DNA of 64,000 nt from Polymorphobacter fuscus (GTDB lineage: Bacteria > Pseudomonadota > Alphaproteobacteria > Sphingomonadales > Sphingomonadaceae). This document shows positions 17,182 through 26,750 of this stretch, piece by piece. The notes under the pieces were generated by a model. That model was not told the DNA's origin. It worked only from the letters and a program-made list of their open reading frames with translations, and searched no databases. Position numbers and translations under genes: made by a program. Location of the stretch: positions 62,001 through 126,000 of the forward strand of contig NZ_JAATJI010000002.1 of NCBI RefSeq assembly GCF_011927825.1, given 5' to 3'. How positions within the stretch are numbered: the first letter of the stretch is position 1; every line of letters begins with the position of its first letter.

Positions 17182-20100
17182 TCATTCCGCTGCTTCCAGG
17201 CGGGGCGTATCGTCGAGCGGCGCGGCCAGTCGCGCCAACATCTCCTTCGGGCACAATTGCCAGATGCGATCGCGGGTGCGGTCCCATTCCGCCAGCAGGC
17301 CGGCGGCCCATTTCGACCCCGTTTCGGCGGCGTGTTCGGTGATCAGGCCATGGACGACGCCTTCCCAATGGGCGCTGGCGAGGCGATTGACGACGACCGT
17401 TTCGCGGTTGACGCAGGTTTCGAAGCTGCCGTCGGCATCATAGACAAAGGCCATGCCGCCGCTCATCCCGGCCGCGAAATTGTCGCCGGTCTGGCCGAGG
17501 ATGACGGCGGTGCCGCCGGTCATATATTCGCAGCCATTGGCGCCGCAGCCTTCGACGACGACGTCGGCGCCGCTGTTGCGCACGGCAAAGCGTTCCCCGG
17601 CGCGGCCGGCGGCGAACAACTTGCCGGCGGTGGCACCGTAGAGGACGGTGTTGCCGATGATGGCGTTGTCCTGGCTGGGCAGCACCGATGATACCAGCTG
17701 GCGCACGACGATGGTGGCGCCCGAAAGGCCCTTGCCGACATAGTCATTGGCCTCGCCGAACACTTCCAGCTTCATCCCCTGCACGGCGAAGGCGCCCAGG
17801 CTCTGGCCGGCGGAGCCGCGCAGCCGGATGTGGACATGGCCGGGCGCCAGTGCCGACATGCCGAAGCGGCGGGTGATTTCGCCGGCAAGGCGCGTGCCGA
17901 CGGCGCGATGCGTGTTGCGCACCGTATAGGTCAGCTGGATCTTTTCACCGCGATCGAACAGCCGCCCGGCCTCGGCGATCATCTCGCCGTCGAGGCTGTC
18001 GGGGACCTCGTTGCGGTGCCCCGCGATGCCGAAGCGGCGCATATGGTCGGGGGCATCGACCTTGGCGAGGATGGGGTTCAGATCGAGGTCGTCGAGGTGT
18101 TCGGCACCGCGGTTGACCTGGTGGAGCAGCTCGGTGCGGCCGATGATCGCGTCGAGCGAGCGCACCCCCAGCTTTGCCAGGATCTCGCGGACTTCCTCGG
18201 CGATGAAGCTCATCAGGTTGATGACCTTTTCGGGGCTGCCGGCGAACTTCTCCCGCAAAGCATCGTCCTGCGTGCAGACGCCGACCGGGCAGGTGTTGCT
18301 GTGGCACTGGCGCACCATGATGCAGCCCATGGCGACCAGGCTGAGCGTACCGATGCCGAACTCCTCGGCGCCCAATATGGCGGCGATGACGATGTCGCGG
18401 CCGGTCTTCAGCCCGCCATCGGTGCGCAGCTTGACGCGGTGGCGCAGCCCGTTGAGCGTCAGCACCTGGTTGACTTCGGACAGCCCCATTTCCCACGGCG
18501 TCCCGGCATATTTGATGCTGGTCTGCGGGGAGGCGCCGGTGCCGCCGACATTGCCCGAAATCAGGATGGCGTCGGCATGCGCCTTGGCGACACCGGCGGC
18601 GACCGTGCCGATGCCGGCCGAGCTGACCAGCTTGACGCAGACCCGCGCGCGCGGATTGATCTGCTTCAGGTCATAGATGAGCTGCGCCAGGTCCTCGATC
18701 GAATAGATGTCATGGTGCGGCGGCGGCGAGATCAGCGTGACGCCGGGGGTCGAATGGCGTAGCCGCGCAATGAGGTCGGTGACCTTGAAGCCCGGCAGCT
18801 GCCCGCCCTCGCCGGGCTTGGCGCCCTGCGCGACCTTGATCTCGATTTCCTCGCAGGCGTTAAGATATTCGGCGGTGACGCCGAAACGCCCGCTGGCGAT
18901 CTGCTTGATCACCGAATTGGCGTTGTCGCCATTGGCATAGGGTTTGTAGCGGATCGGATCCTCGCCGCCTTCGCCGCTGACCGCCTTGGCGCCGATGCGG
19001 TTCATGGCGATGGCGAGCGTTTCATGCGCCTCGGGCGACAATGCGCCCAGGCTCATGCCCGGCGTGATGAAGCGCTTGCGGATTTCGGTCTGCGATTCAA
19101 CCGCTTCGATCGGGATCGGCACCGTGTCGTCGACGAAATCCAGCAGGTCGCGCAGCGAGATCGGCGGCTGGTCGCGCACGCCGCGCGAGAATTTCTGATA
19201 ATCGGAATAGCTGTCGCGCGCCACGGCGGTCTGCAGCAGGTGGATGAGGTTGGCCTGATAGGCATGGGCCTCGGAATTGAAGCGATAGCGGTACAGCCCA
19301 CCGATCGGCAGCGCGACGACGTCCTCGTCGAACGCCGCCTCGTGGCGCATCTGGGCGTTGATGAACAGCGAATCGAAACCCTCGCCCGAGATCTTCGCCG
19401 GCATTCCGGGGAAAAAGTCGTTGACCAACGCCCGGCTCAGCCCGACGGCTTCGAAGTTGTAGCCGCCGCGATAGGAGGAGACGACAGCGATGCCCATCTT
19501 CGCCATGATCTTGAGCAGTCCGTCCTCGATGGCCTTCTTGTAGCGCTGGACACACGCTTCATAGCTCAGCGCGCCGAACAGCCCGCGAGCGTGGCGGTCC
19601 GCAATCGCTTCCTGTGCCAGATAGGCGTTGACCGTGGTGGCGCCGACCCCGATCAGCACCGCGAAATAATGGGTGTCGAGCGCTTCGGCCGACCGCACGT
19701 TGATCGACGCAAAGGTCCGCAATCCCTTGCGCACCAGATGCGTGTGCACGCCGGCGGTGGCGAGGATCATGGTGATGCCGGCGCGGGTGGCGGACTGGTG
19801 CTCGTCGGTCAGGAACAGCTGGCTCTTGCCCGACCGCACGGCGATCTCGGCTTCCGACCGCACGCGGGCAATGGCGGCACGCAATGCCTCCGGGCCGCCG
19901 GCGACGTCGAAGGTGCAGTCGATTTCGGCAACCTGGCTGCGGAAATGGTGCTTCAGCACGTTCCAGCCATTGTTGGTCATGATCGGCGAATCGAACACCA
20001 TCACGCCTTCCTGGCGGGCGCCATCGTCGAGGATGTTGCCCAGGTTGGAAAAGCGCGTCTTCAGGCTCATCACCCGGGTTTCGCGCAGGCTGTCGATCGG

Positions 20101-21753
20101 CGGGTTGGTGACCTGGCTGAAATTCTGGCGGAAGAAATGCGACAGGTTGCGGGCATTTTCGGAAATGACCGCGAGCGGTGCGTCATCGCCCATGCTGCCG
20201 GTGGCTTCCTTGGCGTCCTCCACCATCGGCCCCAGGATCAGCTCCATGTCCTCCTGCGTCTGGCCGGCGGCAACCTGGCGGCGGCGCAGTTCGTCGCGGT
20301 CGTAGGTGGCGCCGGGCTGGGCGCCATCATGACCCGCCATCGAATGGAAGGTGGTGAAGCCGGCGACCAGCGATTTATAGTCGTGCGCCGCGGCAATCCG
20401 GTCCTTGATCGTCCGGTCCGGGTAGAAGTGCGGGCTTTCGCCGATGTCGCCATCCAGATCGACAGCGATCATCTCCCCCGGGCCGAGCGCGCCGCGCATC
20501 GCCACGGCGCTTTCGGGAATGACGACCATGCCCGCTTCGGAGCCGGTGATGAGAAGATTGTCGCGCGTCAGGCAATAGCGCATCGGGCGCAGGGCGTTGC
20601 GATCCAGCCCCGCGACGCACCAGCGGCCATCGGTCATCGCCAGCGCGGCGGGGCCATCCCACGGCTCCATGATGCTGGCGAAAAAGGCGTACATGTCGCG
20701 GTGGTGGTCGGGCAGCGTGTCGTCCTTCTGCCAGGCTTCGGGCACCAGCATCAGCTTGGCGGTCGGGGCATCGCGGCCCGAGCGCACGAACGCTTCGAAC
20801 ACCGCATCGAGCGCGGCGGTGTCGGAGGCACCGGCGGGGATGAGCGGCTTGATGTCTTCGGAATGTTCGCCAAAGGCCGCCGCCGCCATCTTGATCTCGT
20901 GGCTTTTCATCCAGTTGGTGTTGCCGCGGACGGTGTTGACCTCGCCATTGTGCGCAAGGCAGCGGAACGGCTGCGCCAGCCACCATTGCGGGAAGGTGTT
21001 GGTGCTGTAACGCTGGTGATAGATGGCGAAGCGCGAGGTGAAGCGCTCGTCCTGCAGATCGGGGTAGAAGACCGACAGTTCTTCGGCGAGAAACAGCCCC
21101 TTGTAGATGATCGACCGCGCCGACAGCGAGCAGATGTAGAAGCCCTGGGTCTGCGCTTCGATGACCCGCTTCTCGATGCGGCGGCGGATGAGGTAGAGGT
21201 CCTTTTCGAACGCCTCGATGGTGCCGCGCGACCCGGCCAGCCCCGGCATCGGACCGGCGATCATGATCTGTTCGATCTCGGGGCGGGTCTGCATCGCCTT
21301 GTCGCCGATGACGGTGATGTCCACCGGCACCCGGCGCCAGCCATAGACCTTGTAGCCAAAGCCGATGATTTCGGATTCGACGATGGTGCGGCAGGTTTCC
21401 TGCGCCGCCAGATCGGTGCGCGGCAGGAACACCTGGCCGACGGCGAGCAGATTGGCCTTGGGGCTGTGGCCGGCGCGGATGATGTGCTGGTGGAAGAAGT
21501 CGATCGGGATTTCGACATGGATGCCGGCGCCATCGCCGGTCTTGCCATCGGCATCGACGGCGCCGCGGTGCCACACCGCCTTCAATGCCTCGATGGCGGC
21601 GACGACGACGCGGCGCGAGGCCTTGCCGTCGGTCGCTGCGATCAACCCGACGCCGCAGGCATCCGATTCCATGTCCGGCCGATACATGCCGGTTTCGGCG
21701 ATGCGGGCGCGTTCGGCAGCGGATGCGGTGAACGGGGCATGGATCGGCGTCAT
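17182..21753 (-). CDS. gltB: Glutamate synthase (NADPH) large subunit
   Basis: 1523 residues, normal for the alpha subunit. A ~32-residue propeptide is followed by Cys33 in DACGVGLIAATDGK, the N-terminal nucleophile of the class II amidotransferase domain. Then come the central domain, the FMN-binding synthase domain (GGQLPGFKVTDLIARLRHSTPG, SSAGIGTVAAGVAKAHAD), the 3Fe-4S cysteines in CHSNTCPVGVC (near residue 1150), and the C-terminal beta-helix (GANGCEYMTGGTAVILG). It makes two glutamates from glutamine and 2-oxoglutarate using electrons from GltD. Two DUF2059 genes separate it from gltD. Confidence 0.97.
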   Translation of the reverse strand: MTPIHAPFTASAAERARIAETGMYRPDMESDACGVGLIAATDGKASRRVVVAAIEALKAVWHRGAVDADGKTGDGAGIHVEIPIDFFHQHIIRAGHSPKANLLAVGQVFLPRTDLAAQETCRTIVESEIIGFGYKVYGWRRVPVDITVIGDKAMQTRPEIEQIMIAGPMPGLAGSRGTIEAFEKDLYLIRRRIEKRVIEAQTQGFYICSLSARSIIYKGLFLAEELSVFYPDLQDERFTSRFAIYHQRYSTNTFPQWWLAQPFRCLAHNGEVNTVRGNTNWMKSHEIKMAAAAFGEHSEDIKPLIPAGASDTAALDAVFEAFVRSGRDAPTAKLMLVPEAWQKDDTLPDHHRDMYAFFASIMEPWDGPAALAMTDGRWCVAGLDRNALRPMRYCLTRDNLLITGSEAGMVVIPESAVAMRGALGPGEMIAVDLDGDIGESPHFYPDRTIKDRIAAAHDYKSLVAGFTTFHSMAGHDGAQPGATYDRDELRRRQVAAGQTQEDMELILGPMVEDAKEATGSMGDDAPLAVISENARNLSHFFRQNFSQVTNPPIDSLRETRVMSLKTRFSNLGNILDDGARQEGVMVFDSPIMTNNGWNVLKHHFRSQVAEIDCTFDVAGGPEALRAAIARVRSEAEIAVRSGKSQLFLTDEHQSATRAGITMILATAGVHTHLVRKGLRTFASINVRSAEALDTHYFAVLIGVGATTVNAYLAQEAIADRHARGLFGALSYEACVQRYKKAIEDGLLKIMAKMGIAVVSSYRGGYNFEAVGLSRALVNDFFPGMPAKISGEGFDSLFINAQMRHEAAFDEDVVALPIGGLYRYRFNSEAHAYQANLIHLLQTAVARDSYSDYQKFSRGVRDQPPISLRDLLDFVDDTVPIPIEAVESQTEIRKRFITPGMSLGALSPEAHETLAIAMNRIGAKAVSGEGGEDPIRYKPYANGDNANSVIKQIASGRFGVTAEYLNACEEIEIKVAQGAKPGEGGQLPGFKVTDLIARLRHSTPGVTLISPPPHHDIYSIEDLAQLIYDLKQINPRARVCVKLVSSAGIGTVAAGVAKAHADAILISGNVGGTGASPQTSIKYAGTPWEMGLSEVNQVLTLNGLRHRVKLRTDGGLKTGRDIVIAAILGAEEFGIGTLSLVAMGCIMVRQCHSNTCPVGVCTQDDALREKFAGSPEKVINLMSFIAEEVREILAKLGVRSLDAIIGRTELLHQVNRGAEHLDDLDLNPILAKVDAPDHMRRFGIAGHRNEVPDSLDGEMIAEAGRLFDRGEKIQLTYTVRNTHRAVGTRLAGEITRRFGMSALAPGHVHIRLRGSAGQSLGAFAVQGMKLEVFGEANDYVGKGLSGATIVVRQLVSSVLPSQDNAIIGNTVLYGATAGKLFAAGRAGERFAVRNSGADVVVEGCGANGCEYMTGGTAVILGQTGDNFAAGMSGGMAFVYDADGSFETCVNRETVVVNRLASAHWEGVVHGLITEHAAETGSKWAAGLLAEWDRTRDRIWQLCPKEMLARLAAPLDDTPRLEAAE

Positions 21754-21763
21754 GGCGTTGGCC

Positions 21764-22387
21764 TTATTTCTTGGGCGCGGGGGACGGCGGGGTGTTGAGC
21801 GGGGCGAGCGCGGCCTGCAACTGGGGCGCGGCTGCCTTCATGCCGGCATCGATGCGGGTGCCGATCATGCGGGTGCTGGCCTCGCCGATTTCGGCGGTGA
21901 CGCGCGGCTGGCGGCTGTTGAGCGCCTGGCCGAGCGGCGTCTTGAAGAAGGCCGAAAGCCCCTGGATCTCGGCGGCGGTGTAATTGCGGGCATAGGCCTG
22001 CACGGCCTGTTCGACGATCGCCGCGCTGCTTTCGCGGATGACCTTTTCCGCCACCCGCGCCTGGATGGCGCCGGCGTTCTTCAGCGCTGCGTCGAACTTG
22101 GCGCGGTTGGCGGTATAGGCCTGGGCGAACCCGGGCTGCTGCGCCAGCATCGACCGCATGGCGACCCCTGTCCGCATCACCTCGACATTCTGGTTGAGGC
22201 TGCGGTTGATCTGGCCCTGGACATCGAGCTGCTGGACCAGCGCGCGCGCCGCGGCGACGGCGGCCGGGTCGAGCGCGGCGGCCTTGGCCGGCGCCTTGGC
22301 GGGTGCCTTGGCCGGCGTTTGGGCAACGGCCGGGGCCGCGGCGATGGCGGTGGAGAAAGCGGCGACGGCAAGCAGGCGAATGAACAT
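21764..22387 (-). CDS. Exported DUF2059 protein (gltB-proximal copy)
   Basis: 207 residues. Signal peptide MFIRLLAVAAFSTAIAAAPAVAQ, then a KAPA-repeat linker (residues ~26-36) and an all-helical DUF2059-type core with the typical YTAAEIQGLSAFFKTPLGQALNSR motif. The core resembles the next gene upstream, so the pair probably arose by duplication. Location should be periplasmic. Its stop is 10 bp before the gltB start, so it is almost certainly co-transcribed with gltB. Function unknown. Confidence 0.82.
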   Translation of the reverse strand: MFIRLLAVAAFSTAIAAAPAVAQTPAKAPAKAPAKAAALDPAAVAAARALVQQLDVQGQINRSLNQNVEVMRTGVAMRSMLAQQPGFAQAYTANRAKFDAALKNAGAIQARVAEKVIRESSAAIVEQAVQAYARNYTAAEIQGLSAFFKTPLGQALNSRQPRVTAEIGEASTRMIGTRIDAGMKAAAPQLQAALAPLNTPPSPAPKK

Positions 22388-22417
22388 GGTGGAATTCCCG
22401 ATAAGGCCCGCAGGCGG

Positions 22418-23002
22418 TCAGTTGGTGGTGGTGCCTGACTCCAGCGCCTTCAATTCGTCAAGCATCGCCTTGGCCCGGACCGGCATGCGCGCCATGGCCT
22501 TGGCCATCGTCGTCTGCATCAGGGCGGCGAATTCGGGGTCTGCCATGACGGCAGGCGCTGCGAACACATAGGCCTGGCCGGCGGCCGTGGCGAAAAAGCG
22601 CTGGGCCTCTTCCATCTGCGCCACCGTCAGTCGGCGGGCATAGGCGCGCGCCATCACCGTCATCATCGCGGGCATGGTCTCGCGCATCGTCACGCGCGTC
22701 TCATCGGCTTGCTGCGCCATGTAACGCTCGACGATGGCGCGGGCGCGCGGCTGTTTCTGGAACATCGCCGTCATCTGCGGCGAATCGAGCACCGACCGGT
22801 TGACGTTCGCCATCATCGTGCCGGTGGTCTGGTTGATCAGATTGTCGCGCAGGGATGCCGGCATCACCGCATCGACCAACCGCGTTGCCGACGCCAGCCG
22901 CGCCGGATCGATGTCGGCGGCTTGCGCAGCGGGCGGCGCTGCTTGCGCCAGGACCGGGCCAGCCGCCAGCAGGGCCGCCGCCGCAGCGATCGATCGCATC
23001 AT
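22418..23002 (-). CDS. Exported DUF2059 protein (gltD-proximal copy)
   Basis: 194 residues from ATG 23002, chosen because GGAG lies 7 nt upstream. ATG 23020 overlaps the gltD stop as ATGA and is the alternative (200 residues). Signal peptide MMRSIAAAAALLAAGPVLAQ, then a helical core with the DUF2059 motif YARRLTVAQMEEAQRFFATAAGQAYV. It is a paralogue of the downstream gene and sits 30 bp from it. Exported; role unknown. Confidence 0.8.
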   Translation of the reverse strand: MMRSIAAAAALLAAGPVLAQAAPPAAQAADIDPARLASATRLVDAVMPASLRDNLINQTTGTMMANVNRSVLDSPQMTAMFQKQPRARAIVERYMAQQADETRVTMRETMPAMMTVMARAYARRLTVAQMEEAQRFFATAAGQAYVFAAPAVMADPEFAALMQTTMAKAMARMPVRAKAMLDELKALESGTTTN

Positions 23003-23016
23003 CGCGTATCTCCGCA

Positions 23017-24438
23017 TCATGCCGCCTGCGCCGATTCGACCTTGGCGCGGAGGTAGCGATGGATCTGCGCCGTCACGTCGCGGCCGTCGCGGACCGCCCA
23101 GACCACCAGCGAGGCGCCGCGGACGATGTCGCCCGCGCCGAACACGCCGGGGATGGACGCCATCATCGTCGCGCCGTCGACGCGCAGCGTGCCCCAGCGC
23201 GTCACCGACAGTTCGGGGGCGCCGAACAGCACCGGCAGCGGCTCGGCGTCGAAGCCCAGTGCCTTGATGACGATGTCGGCGGGCGCGGTGAACTCGCCGC
23301 CCGGCTCGGCTTCCGGCGCGCGGCGGCCATCGGCGCCGGGCTGGCCCAGCCGCATCCGTGTGGCGGTGACGCTGTCGCCGCCGATGGCGGCGGGCGCTGC
23401 CAGCCAGACGAATTCGACGCCTTCCTCCTCGGCATGGGCGACCTCGCGCACCGACCCGGGCATGTTGGCGCGGTCACGCCGGTACAGGCATTTGACGCTG
23501 GCGGCGCCCTGGCGCACCGCGGTGCGGACGCAGTCCATCGCCGTATCGCCGCCGCCGATGACGACGACATGCTTGCCGGCGGCGTCGAACCGCTGGCCGT
23601 CGGCCACGCGGTCGCCGAAGCCGGCGCGGTTCGATGCCGTCAGATAGTCGAGCGCTTCGAGGACATTGGCGGCGTCGGCACCCGGCACATCGACCTGGCG
23701 CGCGGCATAGACCCCTGTGGCGATCAGGATGGCGTCGTGGCGGTCCCGCAGTTCGGCAAGGCTGGCATCGCGGCCGACTTCAAAGCCCTGGTGAAAGACG
23801 ATGCCGGCGTCGATCAGCCGCTGCACCCGGCGCATCACGACGGGCTTTTCCAGCTTGAAGCCCGGAATGCCATAGGTCAGCAGGCCGCCAGCGCGGTCAT
23901 GCCGATCATAGACATGGACATCATACCCCTTGATGCGCAGCAATTCGGCGGCGCTCAACCCGGCAGGGCCCGCGCCGATGATGCCGACCGATTGCGCCGA
24001 ACGATCGGCGATGATCCGCACCGGCTTCACCCAGCCATTGTCCCAGGCATTGTCGGTGACGAACTTTTCCACCGATCCGATGGTGACGCTGCCGAAATCC
24101 TTCTCGATGACGCAATTGCCCTCGCACAGCCGGTCCTGTGGGCAGATGCGGCCGCAAATTTCCGGCATCGTGCTCGTTGCCGCGGACAGCTCATAGGCTT
24201 CCTCCAGCCGGCCTTCGGCGGTCAGCTTGAGCCAGTCAGGGATATTGTTGTGGAGCGGGCAATGGACCTGGCAGAACGGCACGCCGCACTGCGAACAGCG
24301 CGCGGCCTGCTCTTCGGCCTTGGCGACGATATAGGGCCTGGCAATCTCCAGGAAATCCTGCGCGCGTTCGTCGGCCGCACGCTTCGGCGGATAGGCCTGG
24401 GCCCGGTCGGTAAACTTCAGCATCCTGACATCGGCCAT
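23017..24438 (-). CDS. gltD: Glutamate synthase (NADPH) small subunit
   Basis: About 473 residues from ATG 24438, chosen because AAAGGG lies 9 nt upstream; ATG 24447 is also in frame. The N-terminal domain has the 4Fe-4S cysteines (CSQCGVPFCQVHCPLHNNIPDW near the start, then CGRICPQDRLCEGNC). Then come the FAD site (SVGIIGAGPAGLSAAELL) and the NAD(P)H site (HVVVIGGGDTAMDCVRTA). It feeds electrons from NADPH to GltB. Gene order is gltD, DUF2059, DUF2059, gltB. Confidence 0.97.
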   Translation of the reverse strand: MADVRMLKFTDRAQAYPPKRAADERAQDFLEIARPYIVAKAEEQAARCSQCGVPFCQVHCPLHNNIPDWLKLTAEGRLEEAYELSAATSTMPEICGRICPQDRLCEGNCVIEKDFGSVTIGSVEKFVTDNAWDNGWVKPVRIIADRSAQSVGIIGAGPAGLSAAELLRIKGYDVHVYDRHDRAGGLLTYGIPGFKLEKPVVMRRVQRLIDAGIVFHQGFEVGRDASLAELRDRHDAILIATGVYAARQVDVPGADAANVLEALDYLTASNRAGFGDRVADGQRFDAAGKHVVVIGGGDTAMDCVRTAVRQGAASVKCLYRRDRANMPGSVREVAHAEEEGVEFVWLAAPAAIGGDSVTATRMRLGQPGADGRRAPEAEPGGEFTAPADIVIKALGFDAEPLPVLFGAPELSVTRWGTLRVDGATMMASIPGVFGAGDIVRGASLVVWAVRDGRDVTAQIHRYLRAKVESAQAA

Positions 24439-24585
24439 CGCGCGCATCCCTTTGGACGCTGCCGTTAACCAGTCCGTTCGGCGGAGTCACGTGGAAAACG
24501 CGTTATACGACAGCTATGCTGACCTAGTTTGATTCAATTCCAGTTCAAAACTGCTATCGCTGCGTATTTTATATCCGTATCGGCC

Positions 24586-25389
24586 CTATCTGTTGAGAAG
24601 CAGGAGGAGCGCAACGGACCCGACGACGATCCGGTACCAGGCAAAAGGCGCGAAGCCGAATCGCCCGACGATGGCGACAAACGCCTTCACCACCGCCAGC
24701 GCGACGACGAACGACACGACAAAGCCGATCGCGATCGCCGTGAGGTCGCCGATCGCGAGTGCATCGCGGTTCTTGTAGAGTGCATAGGCCGTGGCGGCGG
24801 TCATCGTCGGCACCGCGAGGAAGAAGCTGTATTCGGCGGCTGTCTTGCGTTCGACGCCGGCGAGCAAGCCGCCCATGATGGTAGCGCCGGACCGCGACAC
24901 GCCCGGGATCATGGCGACGCACTGGCCGATGCCGATCAGCAGCGCGGTGAGACCGGGGATGGTTTCGATGCTGAGATAACGGATCCCGAGCACCAGTCGC
25001 TCGATGACCAGGATGGCAATTCCGCCGACGATCAGCGCGATCGCCACCGTCATCGGCGATTCGAGCATGACCTTGATCGTTTCATAGGCAAAGACGCCGA
25101 CCACCATGGCCGGCAGGAAGCCCAGCGCGATGTTGCGGGTAAAGGCGATGGCCTGCGGATCGCGCCGCGCCAGCCCGCCGATGACGGCGCCGAAGCGCTG
25201 CCGATAGGCGACGAGCACGGCGAGGATGGCGCCAAGCTGGATGGCGATCTTGAAGGCCAGCTCCGCCTCGCCCTTGAAGCCGAGCAGCTCGCTGGCCAGG
25301 ATGAGATGGCCGGTCGATGAAACCGGCAGGAACTCCGTCAATCCTTCGATGATGCCGAGCAGGATGACGGTGAGAAGCGACTGTTCCAT
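24586..25389 (-). CDS. uppP: Undecaprenyl-diphosphatase (BacA/UppP)
   Basis: 267 residues from ATG 25389, with GGAG 5 nt upstream; the open frame farther 5' is a shadow. The two inverted-repeat active-site segments are present: IIEGLTEFLPVSSTGHLIL and MIPGVSRSGATIMGGLLAG. About eight membrane segments. It dephosphorylates undecaprenyl diphosphate to recycle the lipid carrier for peptidoglycan and polysaccharide synthesis, and can confer bacitracin tolerance. Confidence 0.96.
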   Translation of the reverse strand: MEQSLLTVILLGIIEGLTEFLPVSSTGHLILASELLGFKGEAELAFKIAIQLGAILAVLVAYRQRFGAVIGGLARRDPQAIAFTRNIALGFLPAMVVGVFAYETIKVMLESPMTVAIALIVGGIAILVIERLVLGIRYLSIETIPGLTALLIGIGQCVAMIPGVSRSGATIMGGLLAGVERKTAAEYSFFLAVPTMTAATAYALYKNRDALAIGDLTAIAIGFVVSFVVALAVVKAFVAIVGRFGFAPFAWYRIVVGSVALLLLLNR

Positions 25390-25508
25390 CAAGACTCCAG
25401 CAGCCGCAGTCGGTGCGGCGGGCAGAGCGATAGCGGCCGAACCGGCGCAGCCCAAGGCCGAAATGAAGAACGTGCGGGGCTTTGGGACGATCTGCCGGTA
25501 TCCGGCGC

Positions 25509-26474
25509 TCAATCGGCCTTGTTGAAGCGGCCACCGGGACGATAGCGCTCCAGCATCGCTGGCACGAATGCCGCCATCGGCGTCGGCGTGATGCCGAGTG
25601 CGGCGAGGCCGGGCAGGGCCGGGTTCGCGACATTGTCCTTCTTCAGCATCGCCAGCTGGTCCGATGTGATCGGCATGAACGGCAGCGTGTCCCCCATCCG
25701 CGCCATCAAGCCGGCAAGGCTCGCCGGTACCTCGACGAGCGTGCGATTGTGGCGCGTCTCGGCGTTGATCATCGTCAGAATGGCGCGAAAGCTCAGCGCC
25801 TCGGGGCCGCCGAGTTCGAAAATCTGCCCGGCGGCATCGGCACGGGTGAGCGCCGCGACCGCAGCGGCGGCGACGTCCTGGACATAGACCGGCTGGAACT
25901 TGCTGTCGCCGGCGATGACCGGCAGCACCGGCGCCACCTTTGCCATTGCGGCAAATCGGTTGAGAAACTGGTCCTCGGGGCCGACGACCAGGCTGGGGCG
26001 CAGCACCACCGCCGTGGGAATGGCCGCGCGCACCGCCGCCTCGCCTTCGGCCTTGGTGCGGGCATAGGGCACGGCCGAGGCCGGATCGGCGCCGATCGCC
26101 GACATCTGAACATAGGCCGTGATGCCCGCCGCTGCGGCGGCGCGGGCGGCCCGTCCGGCGCCTTCGGCCTGGACCGCGACAAAGCGCTGGCCGCCCTTTT
26201 CATCGAGGATGCCGACAAGGTTGATACCGCCGGCAGCACCATCGAACACCCGCGCGATGCCGGCGTCGCTGCCGATGTCGCCGCGCACGATCTGGATCTG
26301 GCCAAGCCCGCCGAGCGGTTTCAGGAACAGCGCCGGATCAGGGTGGCGGACGACGACGCGGACCCGATAGCCGGCTTCCGCCAGCCGCTGGACGATATAG
26401 CGGCCGATGAAACCCGAACCGCCGATGACGGTGACCAGCGCGCCCGGCGCCAGAGCGAAATGACTGTCGTTCAT
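25509..26474 (-). CDS. NDUFA9-like NAD(P)H-binding protein (atypical SDR)
   Basis: 321 residues from ATG 26474, with AAGG 7 nt upstream. Rossmann glycine motif VTVIGGSGFIGRYIVQRLAEAGY near the N-terminus, then RGDIGS, MSAIGADPASAVPYARTKAEGEAAVR (tyrosine and lysine in SDR spacing) and LRPSLVVGPEDQFLNRFA. This is the atypical SDR subgroup of the mitochondrial complex I accessory subunit NDUFA9. Alphaproteobacterial members are thought to help assemble or stabilise respiratory complex I or act in quinone metabolism; neither is shown here. uppP lies downstream on the same strand. Confidence 0.85.
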   Translation of the reverse strand: MNDSHFALAPGALVTVIGGSGFIGRYIVQRLAEAGYRVRVVVRHPDPALFLKPLGGLGQIQIVRGDIGSDAGIARVFDGAAGGINLVGILDEKGGQRFVAVQAEGAGRAARAAAAAGITAYVQMSAIGADPASAVPYARTKAEGEAAVRAAIPTAVVLRPSLVVGPEDQFLNRFAAMAKVAPVLPVIAGDSKFQPVYVQDVAAAAVAALTRADAAGQIFELGGPEALSFRAILTMINAETRHNRTLVEVPASLAGLMARMGDTLPFMPITSDQLAMLKKDNVANPALPGLAALGITPTPMAAFVPAMLERYRPGGRFNKAD

Positions 26475-26607
26475 GGCAGCGCCTTTACCGCGGCTTTCGG
26501 CGCTTGTCGCCGCAGCAATCGGGCGCGCGGCACTTTTCACGCGCCGATCTGACGGTTCCGGTTGACAACCCCCGCGCCGCCCCCTAACCGCCCGCCTCTA
26601 CCTTCGT

Positions 26608-26694
26608 GCCCGGATGGCGGAATTGGTAGACGCACCAGCTTCAGGTGCTGGCGCTGGCAACGGCGTGGAGGTTCGAGTCCTCTTCCGGGCACCA
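26608..26694 (+). tRNA. tRNA-Leu (CAG)
   Basis: 87 nt including encoded CCA. Acceptor stem GCCCGGA/TCCGGGC, anticodon stem-loop CCAGC-TTCAGGT-GCTGG giving anticodon CAG, class II variable arm, T-loop GTTCGAGTCC. Confidence 0.95.
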
Positions 26695-26750
26695 TCATTC
26701 AAGCAGATCCGATACGCCGGGGGTGCCGTCCGAAAGACGGCGCCCCCGGC

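Noticed and set aside
19024..21798. A 924-codon open frame on the plus strand opposite gltB
   Set aside because: Its Arg/His/Asp/Gly-rich translation has no domain, and the minus strand carries a full gltB with all motifs. Long antisense frames are common in high-GC genomes.
24439..24585. Operator-like repeat (GTTTTGA..TCAAAC) upstream of gltD
   Set aside because: The arms do not match perfectly and no promoter with good spacing could be fixed near it.
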